A stretch of DNA of 64,000 bases, taken from positions 40,777 to 104,776 of the forward strand of contig JAQXBM010000021.1 in assembly GCA_029252405.1 (NCBI GenBank), written 5' to 3'. Shown one piece after another: positions 17,585-26,199 of the stretch. The notes beneath the pieces were generated by a model. That model was not told the DNA's origin. It worked only from the letters and a program-made list of their open reading frames with translations, and did no database searches. Both the position numbers and the translations under genes were made by a program. Positions within the stretch are counted from its first letter, which is position 1, and the number at the start of each line of letters is the position of its first letter. This DNA is from Crocinitomicaceae bacterium (GTDB lineage Bacteria; Bacteroidota; Bacteroidia; Flavobacteriales_D; Crocinitomicaceae).

Positions 17585-18445
17585 ATGGGGGATTCAGAAG
17601 TTTTTACAAGCGTCAAGTCACTGCAAAAGAGATTGCATAAAGACAGCGAAAATTCATCAATTGGATTCTTTCCAACCATGGGCGCTTTGCATCATGGGCA
17701 CATTGCTTTGGTGAAACAAGCGCTTGAAGAAAACGATATTGTGGTCGTGAGTATCTTTGTAAACCCAACGCAATTCAACAATCCCGATGATTTAAAGAAA
17801 TACCCGCGCATGCTCGAAAAGGACATTGAGTTGCTCAATGAAGCGGGAGATATCGTGGTGTTTGCCCCAGAAGTGGAAACCGTTTACCCAAAGAATTACG
17901 AGAAGCTTAACATCGATTTAGGCAAATTGGGAGAAACCATGGAAGGTGAATTTCGACCAGGACATTTTGATGGTGTAATGAACGTCTGTAAGCGCTTTTT
18001 TGATATTGTGAAACCTAATCGCGCTTATTTTGGAATGAAGGACTTCCAACAAGTAGCGGTTATTCAACACATGGTGAAGGTCACAAAAACACCAGTTGAA
18101 ATAGTTGTGTGCGATATCATTCGGGAAGAAAGCGGGTTGGCAAGCAGTAGCAGAAATGTAAGATTGACAGAACAACAAAAAGAAGAAGCCTTGATCATTA
18201 GTCAAACGCTCAACTTCTTGAAATCAATCGTTGATAAGTATCCACCGATAAAAGCGTGGAAGAAAGCGAAGCAATTTTTCAGAGATGGAAACCTCGAATT
18301 GGAATACTTGGAAATCATTCATCCCAATAGCTTGAAACGCTTGGATACGAAATGGGTTCCTGGAGCGCATGCCTGTATTGTCGCTTATGCAGGAGAAGTT
18401 CGACTGCTAGATAATATCCAACTCGTTCCCTTTGAGGAAAAATAG
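17585..18445 (+). CDS. panC: Pantoate--beta-alanine ligase
   Basis: This enzyme of 286 residues joins pantoate and beta-alanine with ATP to make pantothenate (vitamin B5, precursor of CoA). The nucleotidyltransferase-like motif GALHHGHIALV carries the HxGH signature. Further family marks are VVSIFVNPTQFN, YFGMKDFQQ (with the conserved Lys) and the REESGLASSSRN segment, which matches the KMSKS-equivalent region. It is cytoplasmic. It is followed after 30 bp by panD, which supplies beta-alanine, so the two form one pathway unit. The start at 17585 was chosen from the promoter position. Confidence 0.96.
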   Translation: MGDSEVFTSVKSLQKRLHKDSENSSIGFFPTMGALHHGHIALVKQALEENDIVVVSIFVNPTQFNNPDDLKKYPRMLEKDIELLNEAGDIVVFAPEVETVYPKNYEKLNIDLGKLGETMEGEFRPGHFDGVMNVCKRFFDIVKPNRAYFGMKDFQQVAVIQHMVKVTKTPVEIVVCDIIREESGLASSSRNVRLTEQQKEEALIISQTLNFLKSIVDKYPPIKAWKKAKQFFRDGNLELEYLEIIHPNSLKRLDTKWVPGAHACIVAYAGEVRLLDNIQLVPFEEK

Positions 18446-18475
18446 CGTATTTTTGTCCCGAATTAAACGAACAGC

Positions 18476-18826
18476 ATGTTAGTAACGGTCGTAAAATCAA
18501 AAATCCATAGAGTTAAAGTAACTCAAGCGGATCTCAACTATATTGGAAGTATCACCATTGATGAAGCGTTGATGGAAGCATCAAATATCATTGAAGGAGA
18601 GCGTGTTCAAATCGTGAACGTGAACAACGGAGAACGAATTGAAACATACGCGATCAAAGGTGAACCAAAATCGGGTACTATTTGTTTGAATGGTCCAGCG
18701 GCGCGAAGAGTTGCACCTGGTGATATCGTGATCATCATCGGATACGGAATGATGGATTTCGAGGAAGCGAAGTCGTTTAAGCCGACGTTGGTATTCCCAA
18801 ATGAAGAGACGAACTTAATCGATTAG
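18476..18826 (+). CDS. panD: Aspartate 1-decarboxylase
   Basis: This 116-residue pro-enzyme makes beta-alanine from aspartate for pantothenate synthesis. The N-terminal [16 protein letters not shown] motif is the family signature. The self-cleavage site Gly24-Ser25 (YIGSITID) is intact, so Ser25 can become the pyruvoyl group. [12 protein letters not shown] and [12 protein letters not shown] are also conserved. It sits between panC and the flippase-like gene in a tight unit. Confidence 0.97.
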   Translation: MLVTVVKSKIHRVKVTQADLNYIGSITIDEALMEASNIIEGERVQIVNVNNGERIETYAIKGEPKSGTICLNGPAARRVAPGDIVIIIGYGMMDFEEAKSFKPTLVFPNEETNLID

Positions 18827-18830
18827 TCTT

Positions 18831-19811
18831 TTGAAAGATCAACTCATTAAAATTTTAAAAATTGTCGTTCCGATTGGAATTGGACTTTACCTGACTTGGT
18901 ATTTTATTGCCGGGTTGAGTGATAAGGACATTACGGATATCAAAGATTCGTTTCGAGACGCTAATTACTTCTGGGTTGTGTTAAGTTTGATTCTTGCTTT
19001 CTTGAGCCACTTCAGCCGAGCATATCGCTGGCTGTTTGTGCTCGAACCAATGGGGTATAAACCCAAATTGATCAATTCCTATCACGCAGTGATGTCAGGG
19101 TATATCATTAATTATACTGTGCCGCGTTCTGGTGAGGTTGCCCGTGCAGGGTTGATGGCGACTTACGAAGATATTCCATTCGAGAAAGGGTTCGCAACTA
19201 TTGTTGCTGAGCGCGTAATTGACTTGATGATGTTCGCGATCGTCTTTTTCATTTCAGGTTTACTTCAAGTGAATGCCGATGAAATCCAAAATATCACCGA
19301 AAGAGATGGTGAGCCCAGTTACTTGATTTGGTACATTTTGGGAGGGATGTTCATTCTTGGAATCATCGGATTGATTATCTATTTGAAAAATCAAAAAGTA
19401 AAGAAATTCGTCAACGAAAAACTACTTGGTTTCTGGGAAGGACTAAAAGCCATCTGGACAATGAAAAAGAAATGGGCCTTTATTGGTCATACGGTTTTCA
19501 TCTGGACATGTTATGTTGGTATGATTTGGGTGTCAGCTCAAGCCTTTCCTCAAACGGCCGACATGCCAATTGGATTGGTGTTCGCCGCCTTCGTAGTTGG
19601 AGCAGCAGCAATCGGCGCTACACCGGGAGGACTTGGATTGTACCCACTTTGGATCACAGGAGCGCTGGCCGCTTACGGATATGACTTCAAAGCTTTTGGA
19701 GCTTTCATGTGGGTGACACAAACCGGATTGTTGGTCGTACTTGGATTATTATCTTTATTTTTAATTCAACGTCAACCCAAACAGACGGCAGAAGCAAAAA
19801 ATGATCAATAG
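18831..19811 (+). CDS. Lysylphosphatidylglycerol-synthase-TM / flippase-like membrane protein
   Basis: The protein has 326 residues with about eight transmembrane helices. It belongs to the UPF0104/flippase-like group, shown by HFSRAYRWLFVLEPMGY (about 60-76), the NYTVPRSGEVARAG segment (about 94-107) and the glycine-rich GATPGGLGLYP motif near 262. Members move or modify lipids in the inner membrane. The soluble LPG synthase catalytic domain is missing. The likely start is a TTG codon 5 bp after the panD stop, as no ATG lies near enough to keep the first helix. It overlaps rfaE2 by 11 bp. Confidence 0.8.
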   Translation: MKDQLIKILKIVVPIGIGLYLTWYFIAGLSDKDITDIKDSFRDANYFWVVLSLILAFLSHFSRAYRWLFVLEPMGYKPKLINSYHAVMSGYIINYTVPRSGEVARAGLMATYEDIPFEKGFATIVAERVIDLMMFAIVFFISGLLQVNADEIQNITERDGEPSYLIWYILGGMFILGIIGLIIYLKNQKVKKFVNEKLLGFWEGLKAIWTMKKKWAFIGHTVFIWTCYVGMIWVSAQAFPQTADMPIGLVFAAFVVGAAAIGATPGGLGLYPLWITGALAAYGYDFKAFGAFMWVTQTGLLVVLGLLSLFLIQRQPKQTAEAKNDQ

Positions 19812-20319
19812 AACAGATTACCTCGGAGCCAAAATTGCCACCCTCGAAGAAGCAATACAACAAATTGAAATTTGGAAACTCTCTTCGCAAAAGGTAGTAT
19901 TCACGAATGGCTGTTTCGATATTCTTCATAAAGGCCACGTGACTTATCTTGCCCAAACAGCAGAGCGCGGTAATCGTTTAATTTTAGGATTGAATACGGA
20001 CGCTTCCGTTAAACGACTTGGAAAAGGAGATGATCGCCCAATCAATAATGAAGATGCTCGAGCTACTGTTTTAGCAGCATTAAGTTGTGTTGATTTAATC
20101 GTCTTTTTTGATGATGATACACCAATCGACTTAATTCGTGAACTGAAACCAAACGTGCTAGCGAAAGGTGCGGATTACGACCCAAACGAGACAGATTCCA
20201 CTTCAAAAAAGTACATCGTTGGTTCGGATATCGTTAAAGCAAACGGGGGTGAAGTAGTCGCTATTCCATTGGTTGAAGGGTTTTCAACGACAAATATTCT
20301 GAAGAAGCTCAAGGAGTAA
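19801..20319 (+). CDS. rfaE2: D-glycero-beta-D-manno-heptose 1-phosphate adenylyltransferase
   Basis: This 172-residue cytidylyltransferase-fold enzyme corresponds to the C-terminal half of HldE. It would make ADP-heptose from heptose-1-phosphate for the LPS core. The motif FTNGCFDILHKGHVTYL (about 34-50) contains the HxGH nucleotide site. GLNTDASVKRLGKG and the end STTNILKKL are typical. The kinase half (RfaE1) is not in the window. It overlaps the flippase-like gene by 11 bp. Confidence 0.93.
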   Translation: MINRTDYLGAKIATLEEAIQQIEIWKLSSQKVVFTNGCFDILHKGHVTYLAQTAERGNRLILGLNTDASVKRLGKGDDRPINNEDARATVLAALSCVDLIVFFDDDTPIDLIRELKPNVLAKGADYDPNETDSTSKKYIVGSDIVKANGGEVVAIPLVEGFSTTNILKKLKE

Positions 20320-20375
20320 CTCGATTAATAGAATCATTTTTTTTCGTAATTTGTGTCAAAACAATCTAACTAAAT

Positions 20376-21026
20376 ATGAAGACACTTTTACTTTCTACAC
20401 TTGTACTTTTTGGAGCTGCAAATTATTCTCAAGCACAAACCGTTACTTACGATCTCGTTTTTGATTCACTTATTGGATTAGAACTTACATCAGGAGACAT
20501 CTGTACTGCACCATTCACAGTTGAAGAGGCGAAAATGATCTCTGGAGGAAACATGTGGGGTGGAACTTGGACAAGTACAAACACCGGAACGGCAACTTCA
20601 GTCGTGGTCGATCTATCGTTCTCGTACAACTTTACGGTTTCTGATCGTCCTACAACACTCAATGGAACTTCAAGTAACATGGTGGATCCAGGAATTGTCG
20701 TAGATTGCGAACAAGGACCAATGCTTTCATGGGTTCTCGATCCTGCAAGCTACAATGCTGGTGGGTTGAATACTTTCCTAGTTGATTATGCGGGTTCTGG
20801 TATTATCAATCAAATTGATAACCTTCCTTACCCAGGTGATCCTTACCTTCGAGTGACTGTTGAATACTCAACAGGAGGAGCAAGTTTAAGTGAACTTAAC
20901 CCGAATGGAGCGGAATTGGTTCAGATTCTTGACCTCATGGGAAGAGAAGTGAAATTTACACCGAACACACCGTTGATCTACGTTTACAGCGACGGTTCTG
21001 TGAAGCGCGTTTACGAAGTTCAGTAA
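20376..21026 (+). CDS. Secreted protein with variant C-terminal sorting-like tail
   Basis: This 216-residue protein has a signal peptide (cleavage near YSQAQ, residue 20). A beta-rich middle follows without a family I can name. The last 45 residues (LVQILDLMGREVKFTPNTPL then IYVYSDGSVKRVYEVQ) resemble a short T9SS type A tail, in which an LMGREV-like strand and a closing basic beta strand are typical. The stop codon abuts the stop of the convergent gene with no gap. A near-consensus -7 sequence (TAATTTG) lies about 25 bp before the ATG. Confidence 0.65.
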   Translation: MKTLLLSTLVLFGAANYSQAQTVTYDLVFDSLIGLELTSGDICTAPFTVEEAKMISGGNMWGGTWTSTNTGTATSVVVDLSFSYNFTVSDRPTTLNGTSSNMVDPGIVVDCEQGPMLSWVLDPASYNAGGLNTFLVDYAGSGIINQIDNLPYPGDPYLRVTVEYSTGGASLSELNPNGAELVQILDLMGREVKFTPNTPLIYVYSDGSVKRVYEVQ

Positions 21027-22391
21027 TCATCGAATTAAGTGAAGATTTCCGTGGGTAGTAAAACTACTGCCCTCGAAATCTTGCGCATGAACTTTCCAAA
21101 AATACACACCTGCTGAACACGGGATGCCATTGTGTTCACCATTCCAACCAGGCGATAATTCAGAGGATGTGAAAACGACCTCGCCCCAACGATTTAGGAT
21201 CAAGAATTCTACTTCACTAATACCTTGCTCGAAAACGGGCGTAAAAAACTCATTAGTATTGTCCCCGTTGGGCGTAAATACATTCGGCATTACCAGTTGA
21301 TATTCACAGTTCTCAGCGGTGATGATCGATGAGGCAGAATTGCTTCCGCAGATATTACTGACTGTGACCGTGTAAACGCCCACTTCCTTTGCCGTGTAGC
21401 TCGAACTTGTGGAGTTGTCTTGCCATAAATAAGTCGCGCTTGGAATCGATATTGCATTCAGAACGATCGGTTCTGGTGGACAACCAATCGTGTAATTTTC
21501 CAAAGAAACAGTTGGAATGGAATCGTAGTTTACGGTGATCGAATCGCGTGTCGTTCCAAACGGATTGCTCACATCTACCCAATAAGTCCCAGCTTGATTT
21601 ACCGTGAAAGTCGGATTGGTTGAATTGTCTTGCCAGAGATAAGTTGAATTCGGCGAGGTCGTATCGAGTACCAGGGAGCTACCCAAGCAAAGTAGTGTGT
21701 CAGGACCTAAATGCACAAAGGGCGGATCGGGATTTGGGAGGATAAAACTGATGTTATCAATTCCCATTCTCAGGGCGCCTGTGATGTCAGTGTAAGAGGT
21801 TTGAATATTGGCATCATCATCCCAAGAGATGAATTTTATCGTGTGGGAAGTAGAAGTCGCCGTGAAAGAGACAATGCGATTTTCCCAGATTAGATTTAGA
21901 TCATCGAACGCCAATGCGCTTGTTGTTGGGGTGGTTGTTTCAATAAGAATATCGTCCAAATAAACACGCCACGATCCCGATTGATCCAAACAATTCTCTT
22001 GCTTTAAAACTGTTTGATAGAGACTAATTTCATAGGTCGCTCCGATAACGAAACCACTGACGTCTTGCTTGATTCCTTCGTGCCAGAGAAGGTTGGAAGA
22101 AGTATTGCCAGCGTGGAGCCCTGAGGTAAAAGTTGTCCCACTCTGAGCGATTCCAGCAACGCCACCTGTAACATTTGGTCCTGTGCTGTCGACTAAATCT
22201 GTGGTCGCTTGCAACGCGGATGGAAGCGCTTGGCAGGCAGGATCTGTTTGTGGAATTTGCAACCAACCCGTTGGAGCAATATCGAAGTTCACAATTCCAT
22301 CCAAATCTCCATTGACAAAAGATTGTGCTCGCGCATTATTTCCTTGAAGAGAAACTAGCAATAGCACAAATATGTGGAGTAATATTTTCAT
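21027..22391 (-). CDS. Secreted protein with T9SS type B (gliding-associated CTD) tail
   Basis: This protein of 454 residues has a signal peptide (cleavage near NARAQ). An N-terminal jelly-roll-like carbohydrate-binding or adhesin module covers about 25-220. Two Ig-like repeats each contain the phrase YLWQDNST (near 260 and 325). The end is a textbook type B sorting domain: VFTPNGDNTNEFFTP, a FLILNRWGEVVF strand and GWNGEHNGIPCSAGVYFW. It should be secreted by T9SS. The ATG at 22391 was chosen over 22418 as it begins the signal peptide. Confidence 0.85.
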   Translation of the reverse strand: MKILLHIFVLLLVSLQGNNARAQSFVNGDLDGIVNFDIAPTGWLQIPQTDPACQALPSALQATTDLVDSTGPNVTGGVAGIAQSGTTFTSGLHAGNTSSNLLWHEGIKQDVSGFVIGATYEISLYQTVLKQENCLDQSGSWRVYLDDILIETTTPTTSALAFDDLNLIWENRIVSFTATSTSHTIKFISWDDDANIQTSYTDITGALRMGIDNISFILPNPDPPFVHLGPDTLLCLGSSLVLDTTSPNSTYLWQDNSTNPTFTVNQAGTYWVDVSNPFGTTRDSITVNYDSIPTVSLENYTIGCPPEPIVLNAISIPSATYLWQDNSTSSSYTAKEVGVYTVTVSNICGSNSASSIITAENCEYQLVMPNVFTPNGDNTNEFFTPVFEQGISEVEFLILNRWGEVVFTSSELSPGWNGEHNGIPCSAGVYFWKVHAQDFEGSSFTTHGNLHLIR

Positions 22392-22451
22392 CCTATAAAG
22401 TAGACGAAACGTAGTCAACGTTGCGAGAACTTCAATTTACGGAAGATTTTC

Positions 22452-23204
22452 TTAAGAAATGGATCCGCCATTGTCTAGGCTCAAATTATGCAACTTATCC
22501 AATGCGTACTTCCCATCCGAATTAGGGTTGGTGAAGACATAAATAGTTTGTCCTTTTACTGGACTAATGAGTTTGCCGTGATCTTCTTCTCTGCAGAGGG
22601 ATTTCAGGATAAAATCTCCTTTGTCTTCACTAGACTTCGCCCAAAGTCCTTGGCGATCCCAGCAGATAAACGTGGAATTCGGATTCTTCATTAAATCCGC
22701 AACATTGAAAGGAAGACGCTTTACTTTACCGCCATCTTCTGTTGGTTGAGTTGGCAGATCAAATGTTATATCTGCTCCATTTGGTCGTAAATCTTTCTGA
22801 TTTTTTTGAATCCAATCGGCAAATTGCCAAGAGGTTTGAAAGGGGTTCGTTGTATCGCTTTGACCGTACGGTCGTTTCACAATCATGTGTGTGATTGGGG
22901 CAATATTCATTGTGTTGAGTAACCAGTCGGGCATCGCTTTAGCAAGCGCAGCAGCTTGTGCTTCTCCATAAGGCTTGTTGGGCTTATGCTTTTCGGCATT
23001 ACTTAAACTCAATCGGTACAACCGGATTTGTCCTGCGGGAACAACATTGTTTTTGAAATCTGGTTTCCCTCCTGAACCAGGGAATCCGGGAAAGGAATAT
23101 GTGTTATCGCAAGGCGTGTTTTCAGCGTGACCATTTGCGTCGTCTGGCATGTCTTCTCCGTGACGGATCACGATGATTGCTGGCGTTTTTGTAGAATCGC
23201 TCAT
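22452..23204 (-). CDS. Histidine phosphatase superfamily protein
   Basis: The protein has 250 residues with the catalytic RHGE motif at residues 14-17 (IIVIRHGED) and no signal peptide, so it is cytoplasmic. The usual second conserved His and Arg are harder to place. THMIVKRPYGQSDTTNP (about 106-122) corresponds to the strand where phosphoglycerate-mutase-like enzymes place an Arg. The C-terminal part differs from standard members, so the substrate is unknown. Confidence 0.65.
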   Translation of the reverse strand: MSDSTKTPAIIVIRHGEDMPDDANGHAENTPCDNTYSFPGFPGSGGKPDFKNNVVPAGQIRLYRLSLSNAEKHKPNKPYGEAQAAALAKAMPDWLLNTMNIAPITHMIVKRPYGQSDTTNPFQTSWQFADWIQKNQKDLRPNGADITFDLPTQPTEDGGKVKRLPFNVADLMKNPNSTFICWDRQGLWAKSSEDKGDFILKSLCREEDHGKLISPVKGQTIYVFTNPNSDGKYALDKLHNLSLDNGGSIS

Positions 23205-23285
23205 AAATAGTTTTGTTTATTACGGTAAATGCTAAATATAGGAGAATATAGAGAGCAACCTACCGAGGACTTTTATAAATCCGCT

Positions 23286-23393
23286 GATCGGGGTTCGGCT
23301 CCGCTCACCCCTCGGAGCAAATAGAACCACGAGGGTTAGGCGGACATCCAGCAGAGCCGAGATGCGGATCGAAATTGGAGCCGAACCCCGATC
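23286..23393. repeat. Long inverted-repeat intergenic element
   Basis: The arms GATCGGGGTTCGGCTCC (23286-23302) and GGAGCCGAACCCCGATC (23377-23393) are perfect 17-bp complements, 74 bp apart. Inside lies a smaller hairpin (GCTCCG near 23298, CGGAGC near 23314) and the GGACATCCAGCAGAGCCGAG motif shared with 12791-12813. It sits right before the engB promoter. Confidence 0.85.
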
Positions 23394-23401
23394 GAAATCC
23401 A

Positions 23402-23409
23402 TATCTTTG
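23402..23409 (+). promoter_or_regulatory. Promoter -7 box TATCTTTG for engB
   Basis: A perfect TAnnTTTG match lies 15 bp before the engB ATG. A TTG about 23 bp upstream falls within the right arm of the inverted repeat, so the repeat may form part of the promoter. Confidence 0.6.
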
Positions 23410-23423
23410 CACAAATTCTCAAC

Positions 23424-24026
23424 ATGAAGATCAAAACAGCGGAATTCGTAATTTCCAATACAGACTACAAAAAAGGCCCTACAGACGGGAAACCAGAGTA
23501 TGCATTTATCGGTCGTTCCAACGTTGGAAAATCATCTTTGATCAACATGTTGACGAATCACAAAAAACTGGCAAAGACTTCAGGGAAACCTGGGAAAACA
23601 CAGTTGATCAATCACTTTGTCATCAACGATGAGTGGTACATTGTCGATTTGCCAGGGTATGGTTACGCCAAAGCTTCAAAGCAAAGTCGTGCGAAATGGG
23701 AGAAGTTCATTGTTGAATATTTGACCAACAGTAAGTCGCTGGTTACGATTTTCGTTTTGCTCGACAGCCGCCTGGAACCTCAAAAAATCGACCTTGAATT
23801 CATGAATTGGTGTGGTGAGAAAGAATTGCCATTCTCAATGGTGTTTACCAAGATCGATAAACTCTCAAGTACACAACTTCAGAAGAACATGGCGAAATAC
23901 CGCAAGGAAATGCTCAAGTATTGGGCTGAGTTGCCGCCGCTCTTCACGACCTCTTCAGAATCGAAATTCGGACAGGAAAAGATGTTGAATTACATAGGTG
24001 ATTTGAACAGTCAGATTATTCCCTAA
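23424..24026 (+). CDS. engB: Ribosome biogenesis GTP-binding protein YihA/YsxC (EngB)
   Basis: This 200-residue TRAFAC-class GTPase is needed for late assembly of the large ribosomal subunit. All G motifs are present: G1 GRSNVGKSS (30-38), the switch-I GKPGKTQLINHF segment, G3 DLPGYGYA (about 72-79), G4 TKID (about 139-142) and a G5-like TSSESKFG near 178. The length is normal. It is an intact gene in a single-gene unit. A decayed copy of the whole coding region lies 1.2 kb downstream at 25255-25782. Confidence 0.97.
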   Translation: MKIKTAEFVISNTDYKKGPTDGKPEYAFIGRSNVGKSSLINMLTNHKKLAKTSGKPGKTQLINHFVINDEWYIVDLPGYGYAKASKQSRAKWEKFIVEYLTNSKSLVTIFVLLDSRLEPQKIDLEFMNWCGEKELPFSMVFTKIDKLSSTQLQKNMAKYRKEMLKYWAELPPLFTTSSESKFGQEKMLNYIGDLNSQIIP

Positions 24027-24034
24027 GAAAAATT

Positions 24035-24139
24035 GGGCGTTACCCTGTTGCTTCCTGCGCTTGCACAGCGTCGGGCTAACATTCCAAGTTCCAGCCTTCT
24101 AAAAGAAATCTGCAAGCTTTCCTTTTATATCTCTAACGC
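24035..24139. repeat. Intergenic element, GGGCGTTnCCC...TAACGC type, copy 2
   Basis: It starts GGGCGTTACCC only 8 bp after the engB stop, contains GTCGGGCT (24070-24077), and ends GCTTTCCTTTTATATC then TCTAACGC. These marks match copy 1 (12548-12713) in the same order, though this copy is 61 bp shorter in the middle. An A-run follows. Confidence 0.7.
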
Positions 24140-24561
24140 AAAAAAAAGCGGTTGGGATGGAAGTTTACTACGTGATTAAAACCGAATGGCTGACGAAAAA
24201 GTCATAATTCTTCTTCAAGAAAACTTTATTAATCGCGCTATCATCTAATTTTTATAACTGATACTGTTCAGGCCAGCGTATCAATTGAGACTTGAAAAAT
24301 CGGGGGATCAAGATTCTTTGCAAGATCATTCATTTTTTTTAGGAGCCGCTTACAAGTGATTGATGGAGCATAATGATCGAAATATGGAGTTTCATTTGAT
24401 GATCATACGTACAACTTTTAAGTACAGAGATATTTGTGTAAATCGTGAGTCATCATTTTGTAGAGACAAACATTGTTGCTTGCATGCTTCTTTTACAAGA
24501 ACAACATTTATTGTCAAGCAAGAAAGAGAAAAGGTGCTTTACAGCACAAGAATTTGAATTC
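24140..24561. other. Gene-free AT-rich stretch
   Basis: There is no reading frame I would defend. Short open frames begin at 24360 and 24445 but look random and resemble no family. The stretch separates repeat copy 2 from the small secreted protein and may be decayed DNA belonging to the same accessory patch as the engB relic. Confidence 0.5.
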
Positions 24562-25020
24562 TTAGTAGTTCTTAAAAGAGTTGAACTCTTTCCTTTTCAG
24601 GTCTGTATAAATCAATCCATCGGACGTACCATCTTCATACATTTCATAAAGTTGGGTAAAGGTAAAGTCGTCTGGCTCATCTGTGAGAAGATAATTGTAA
24701 GTGTTACCACTAAGACCAGAGAGAGTTTGTATGAAGTAAATATTCCCTTCCACTGTCACGTCAGTAATTAAGTACATTTGCGCTACGTCATCTGTAATGT
24801 GTGTGAGGTAGCCATCAGCAAAAGAAATAATAAAAGCACTATAATCGCGTTGTCCACTAGTTTGTGATGCATTAATAATTTCTATGTAATCAAAGTTTTC
24901 ATACTCCTTTGAAGAGTTAGAGACCAGGTTGACCCCATTTTTTATCAAATCATCTTCTGCTTGGGCAAATAGGACTGAGCTCGATAAGATAAAACAAAAA
25001 AAGAGAGTTAAATATTTCAT
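24562..25020 (-). CDS. Small secreted protein, unknown function
   Basis: This 152-residue protein has a clear signal peptide (FFCFILSSSVLFAQ, cleavage about residue 19). An acidic, aromatic-rich mature part of about 130 residues follows, with alternating beta-strand patterns and no cysteines. I recognise no family. It lies in an AT-rich patch between repeat copy 2 and the decayed engB copy, so recent arrival is possible. Confidence 0.55.
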   Translation of the reverse strand: MKYLTLFFCFILSSSVLFAQAEDDLIKNGVNLVSNSSKEYENFDYIEIINASQTSGQRDYSAFIISFADGYLTHITDDVAQMYLITDVTVEGNIYFIQTLSGLSGNTYNYLLTDEPDDFTFTQLYEMYEDGTSDGLIYTDLKRKEFNSFKNY

Positions 25021-25117
25021 GGAGTGTTTTTTAGATTAAAGTTGAGGATAGCTTTTTTCTTCGATTTGTCAAAAAGCCTAAAAGTCGATCAAAATTAATC
25101 TTTTTTACTAGAAGTTC

Positions 25118-25142
25118 TGCATTTAGTTCTTAACTAAATGCA
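25118..25142. other. Perfect 11-bp hairpin
   Basis: TGCATTTAGTT and AACTAAATGCA flank a CTT loop. It has no T-run on either side, so it is not an obvious terminator. It lies upstream of the engB relic and of the minus-strand secreted protein, where it could be an operator. Confidence 0.5.
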
Positions 25143-25254
25143 AGATGGAAAATAAATTGATTGAAGTTTTAAATGTTAGTTTCACTAAAACTGAAGGTTA
25201 AAACTATTTTCCATTTTTAAATTGCTTTTTACTCCCAAAAAAAAATGTTTTGTC

Positions 25255-25782
25255 TTGAATATCAAAAGACCAGATTTGGTCATCTCCAATACTGTTCTCA
25301 AATAAGGGAGCAGATAAATGGAGGTCTGAGTATATATGAATCGGTCGATAGAATACTGTGAATTCATTTTTGATCGACATGTTGACGAATAACAATAAGG
25401 TTGCGAAAAATAAGGGGTATCTTGGAAAAACCTAGTTCATTAATCTCTTTATAATCAATGATGTGTGGTACATTGCTGAACTGCCTGGGTATAGATACGC
25501 CAAAGATTTGAAGAAAAGTTGAGCGCAGTTGGAAAAATTTATTGTTGAATGCTTAACGCAAAGAAAATGTTGATAGCCATTTTCGTTCTTCTAGCCAGAC
25601 GCATTGATCTTCAAAAAATGACGTTTAACTCATGAATTGGTGTGGCAAGAAACGCGGACAAATTTTTTTACTAAAATCGAGAAGTATTTCAGTGTGCAGC
25701 TGCATAAAAATTGGATTAAATTTATGTGGGAGACGCTAAATTACATTGAATATTAGAATGATATTGTGTGTTTAAATGAAGA
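25255..25782 (+). pseudogene. Decayed full-length duplicate of engB
   Basis: The segment aligns by eye with the intact engB from its first codon (ATG is TTG here, at 25255) to its last codons near 25780. The best stretch (about 25440-25555) differs at roughly one base in five. CAG became TAG at 25433-25435 and CGT became TGA at 25520-25522. The G1 GKSS codons are changed so the P-loop Lys is lost. The 3' half has lost about 75 bp. It cannot encode a GTPase. The similarity appears limited to the coding region, with no shared flanks. Confidence 0.85.
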
Positions 25783-25832
25783 TGTTGTTAACGAACTCCT
25801 CTAAAATAAAAAAAACTAAAAGCCCTGAATGG

Positions 25833-26198
25833 CTATTGTGTCAATTGGTTTTCACTCTGAACATAAGGATAGAAAATTATCACCCCAATAATTATGGCAA
25901 AAATCGCACCAACTAAAACAGCCCCTGCGGCAACATCCTTGATCTTTCGGATGGACTCCTTTCGTTCTTCTGTGACTTCATCGCAGAGCTTTTCGATCGC
26001 CGTATTTACTCCTTCCAATGCGAACACCAAAGCCGAAACGAGTATAATGATAATAAATTCACCTTGTCTGATGTCAAAATAAAACCCTGCTCCCAATGAT
26101 AGAGCAAAAGCGACTGCGTGGATTTGAAAGTTTCGTTCCGATCGAATCAAAATCCCAATTCCTTTGAAGGCATCTCGAAAGCTTTTGAGCATTTTCAT
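25833..26198 (-). CDS. dgkA: Diacylglycerol kinase / undecaprenol kinase family
   Basis: This 121-residue inner-membrane protein has three transmembrane helices. The family signature sits near residues 60-70, with EGVNTAIEKLCDEV carrying the catalytic Glu and Asn. An N-terminal amphipathic RNFQIHAVAF segment is also typical. It phosphorylates diacylglycerol or undecaprenol with ATP for lipid recycling. The assignment between the two substrates is open. It starts 1 bp after the stop of the CotH gene, so the two may be co-transcribed. Confidence 0.9.
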   Translation of the reverse strand: MKMLKSFRDAFKGIGILIRSERNFQIHAVAFALSLGAGFYFDIRQGEFIIIILVSALVFALEGVNTAIEKLCDEVTEERKESIRKIKDVAAGAVLVGAIFAIIIGVIIFYPYVQSENQLTQ

Positions 26199-26199
26199 C

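Noticed and set aside
24360..24771. Two short plus-strand frames (from 24360 and 24445)
   Set aside because: They are rich in Cys/His/Phe with no coherent pattern, and the second runs antisense into the secreted protein gene.
25185..25395. Minus-strand 60- to 63-codon frames over the engB relic
   Set aside because: They lie antisense to sequence that clearly aligns with engB on the plus strand, so they are shadows.
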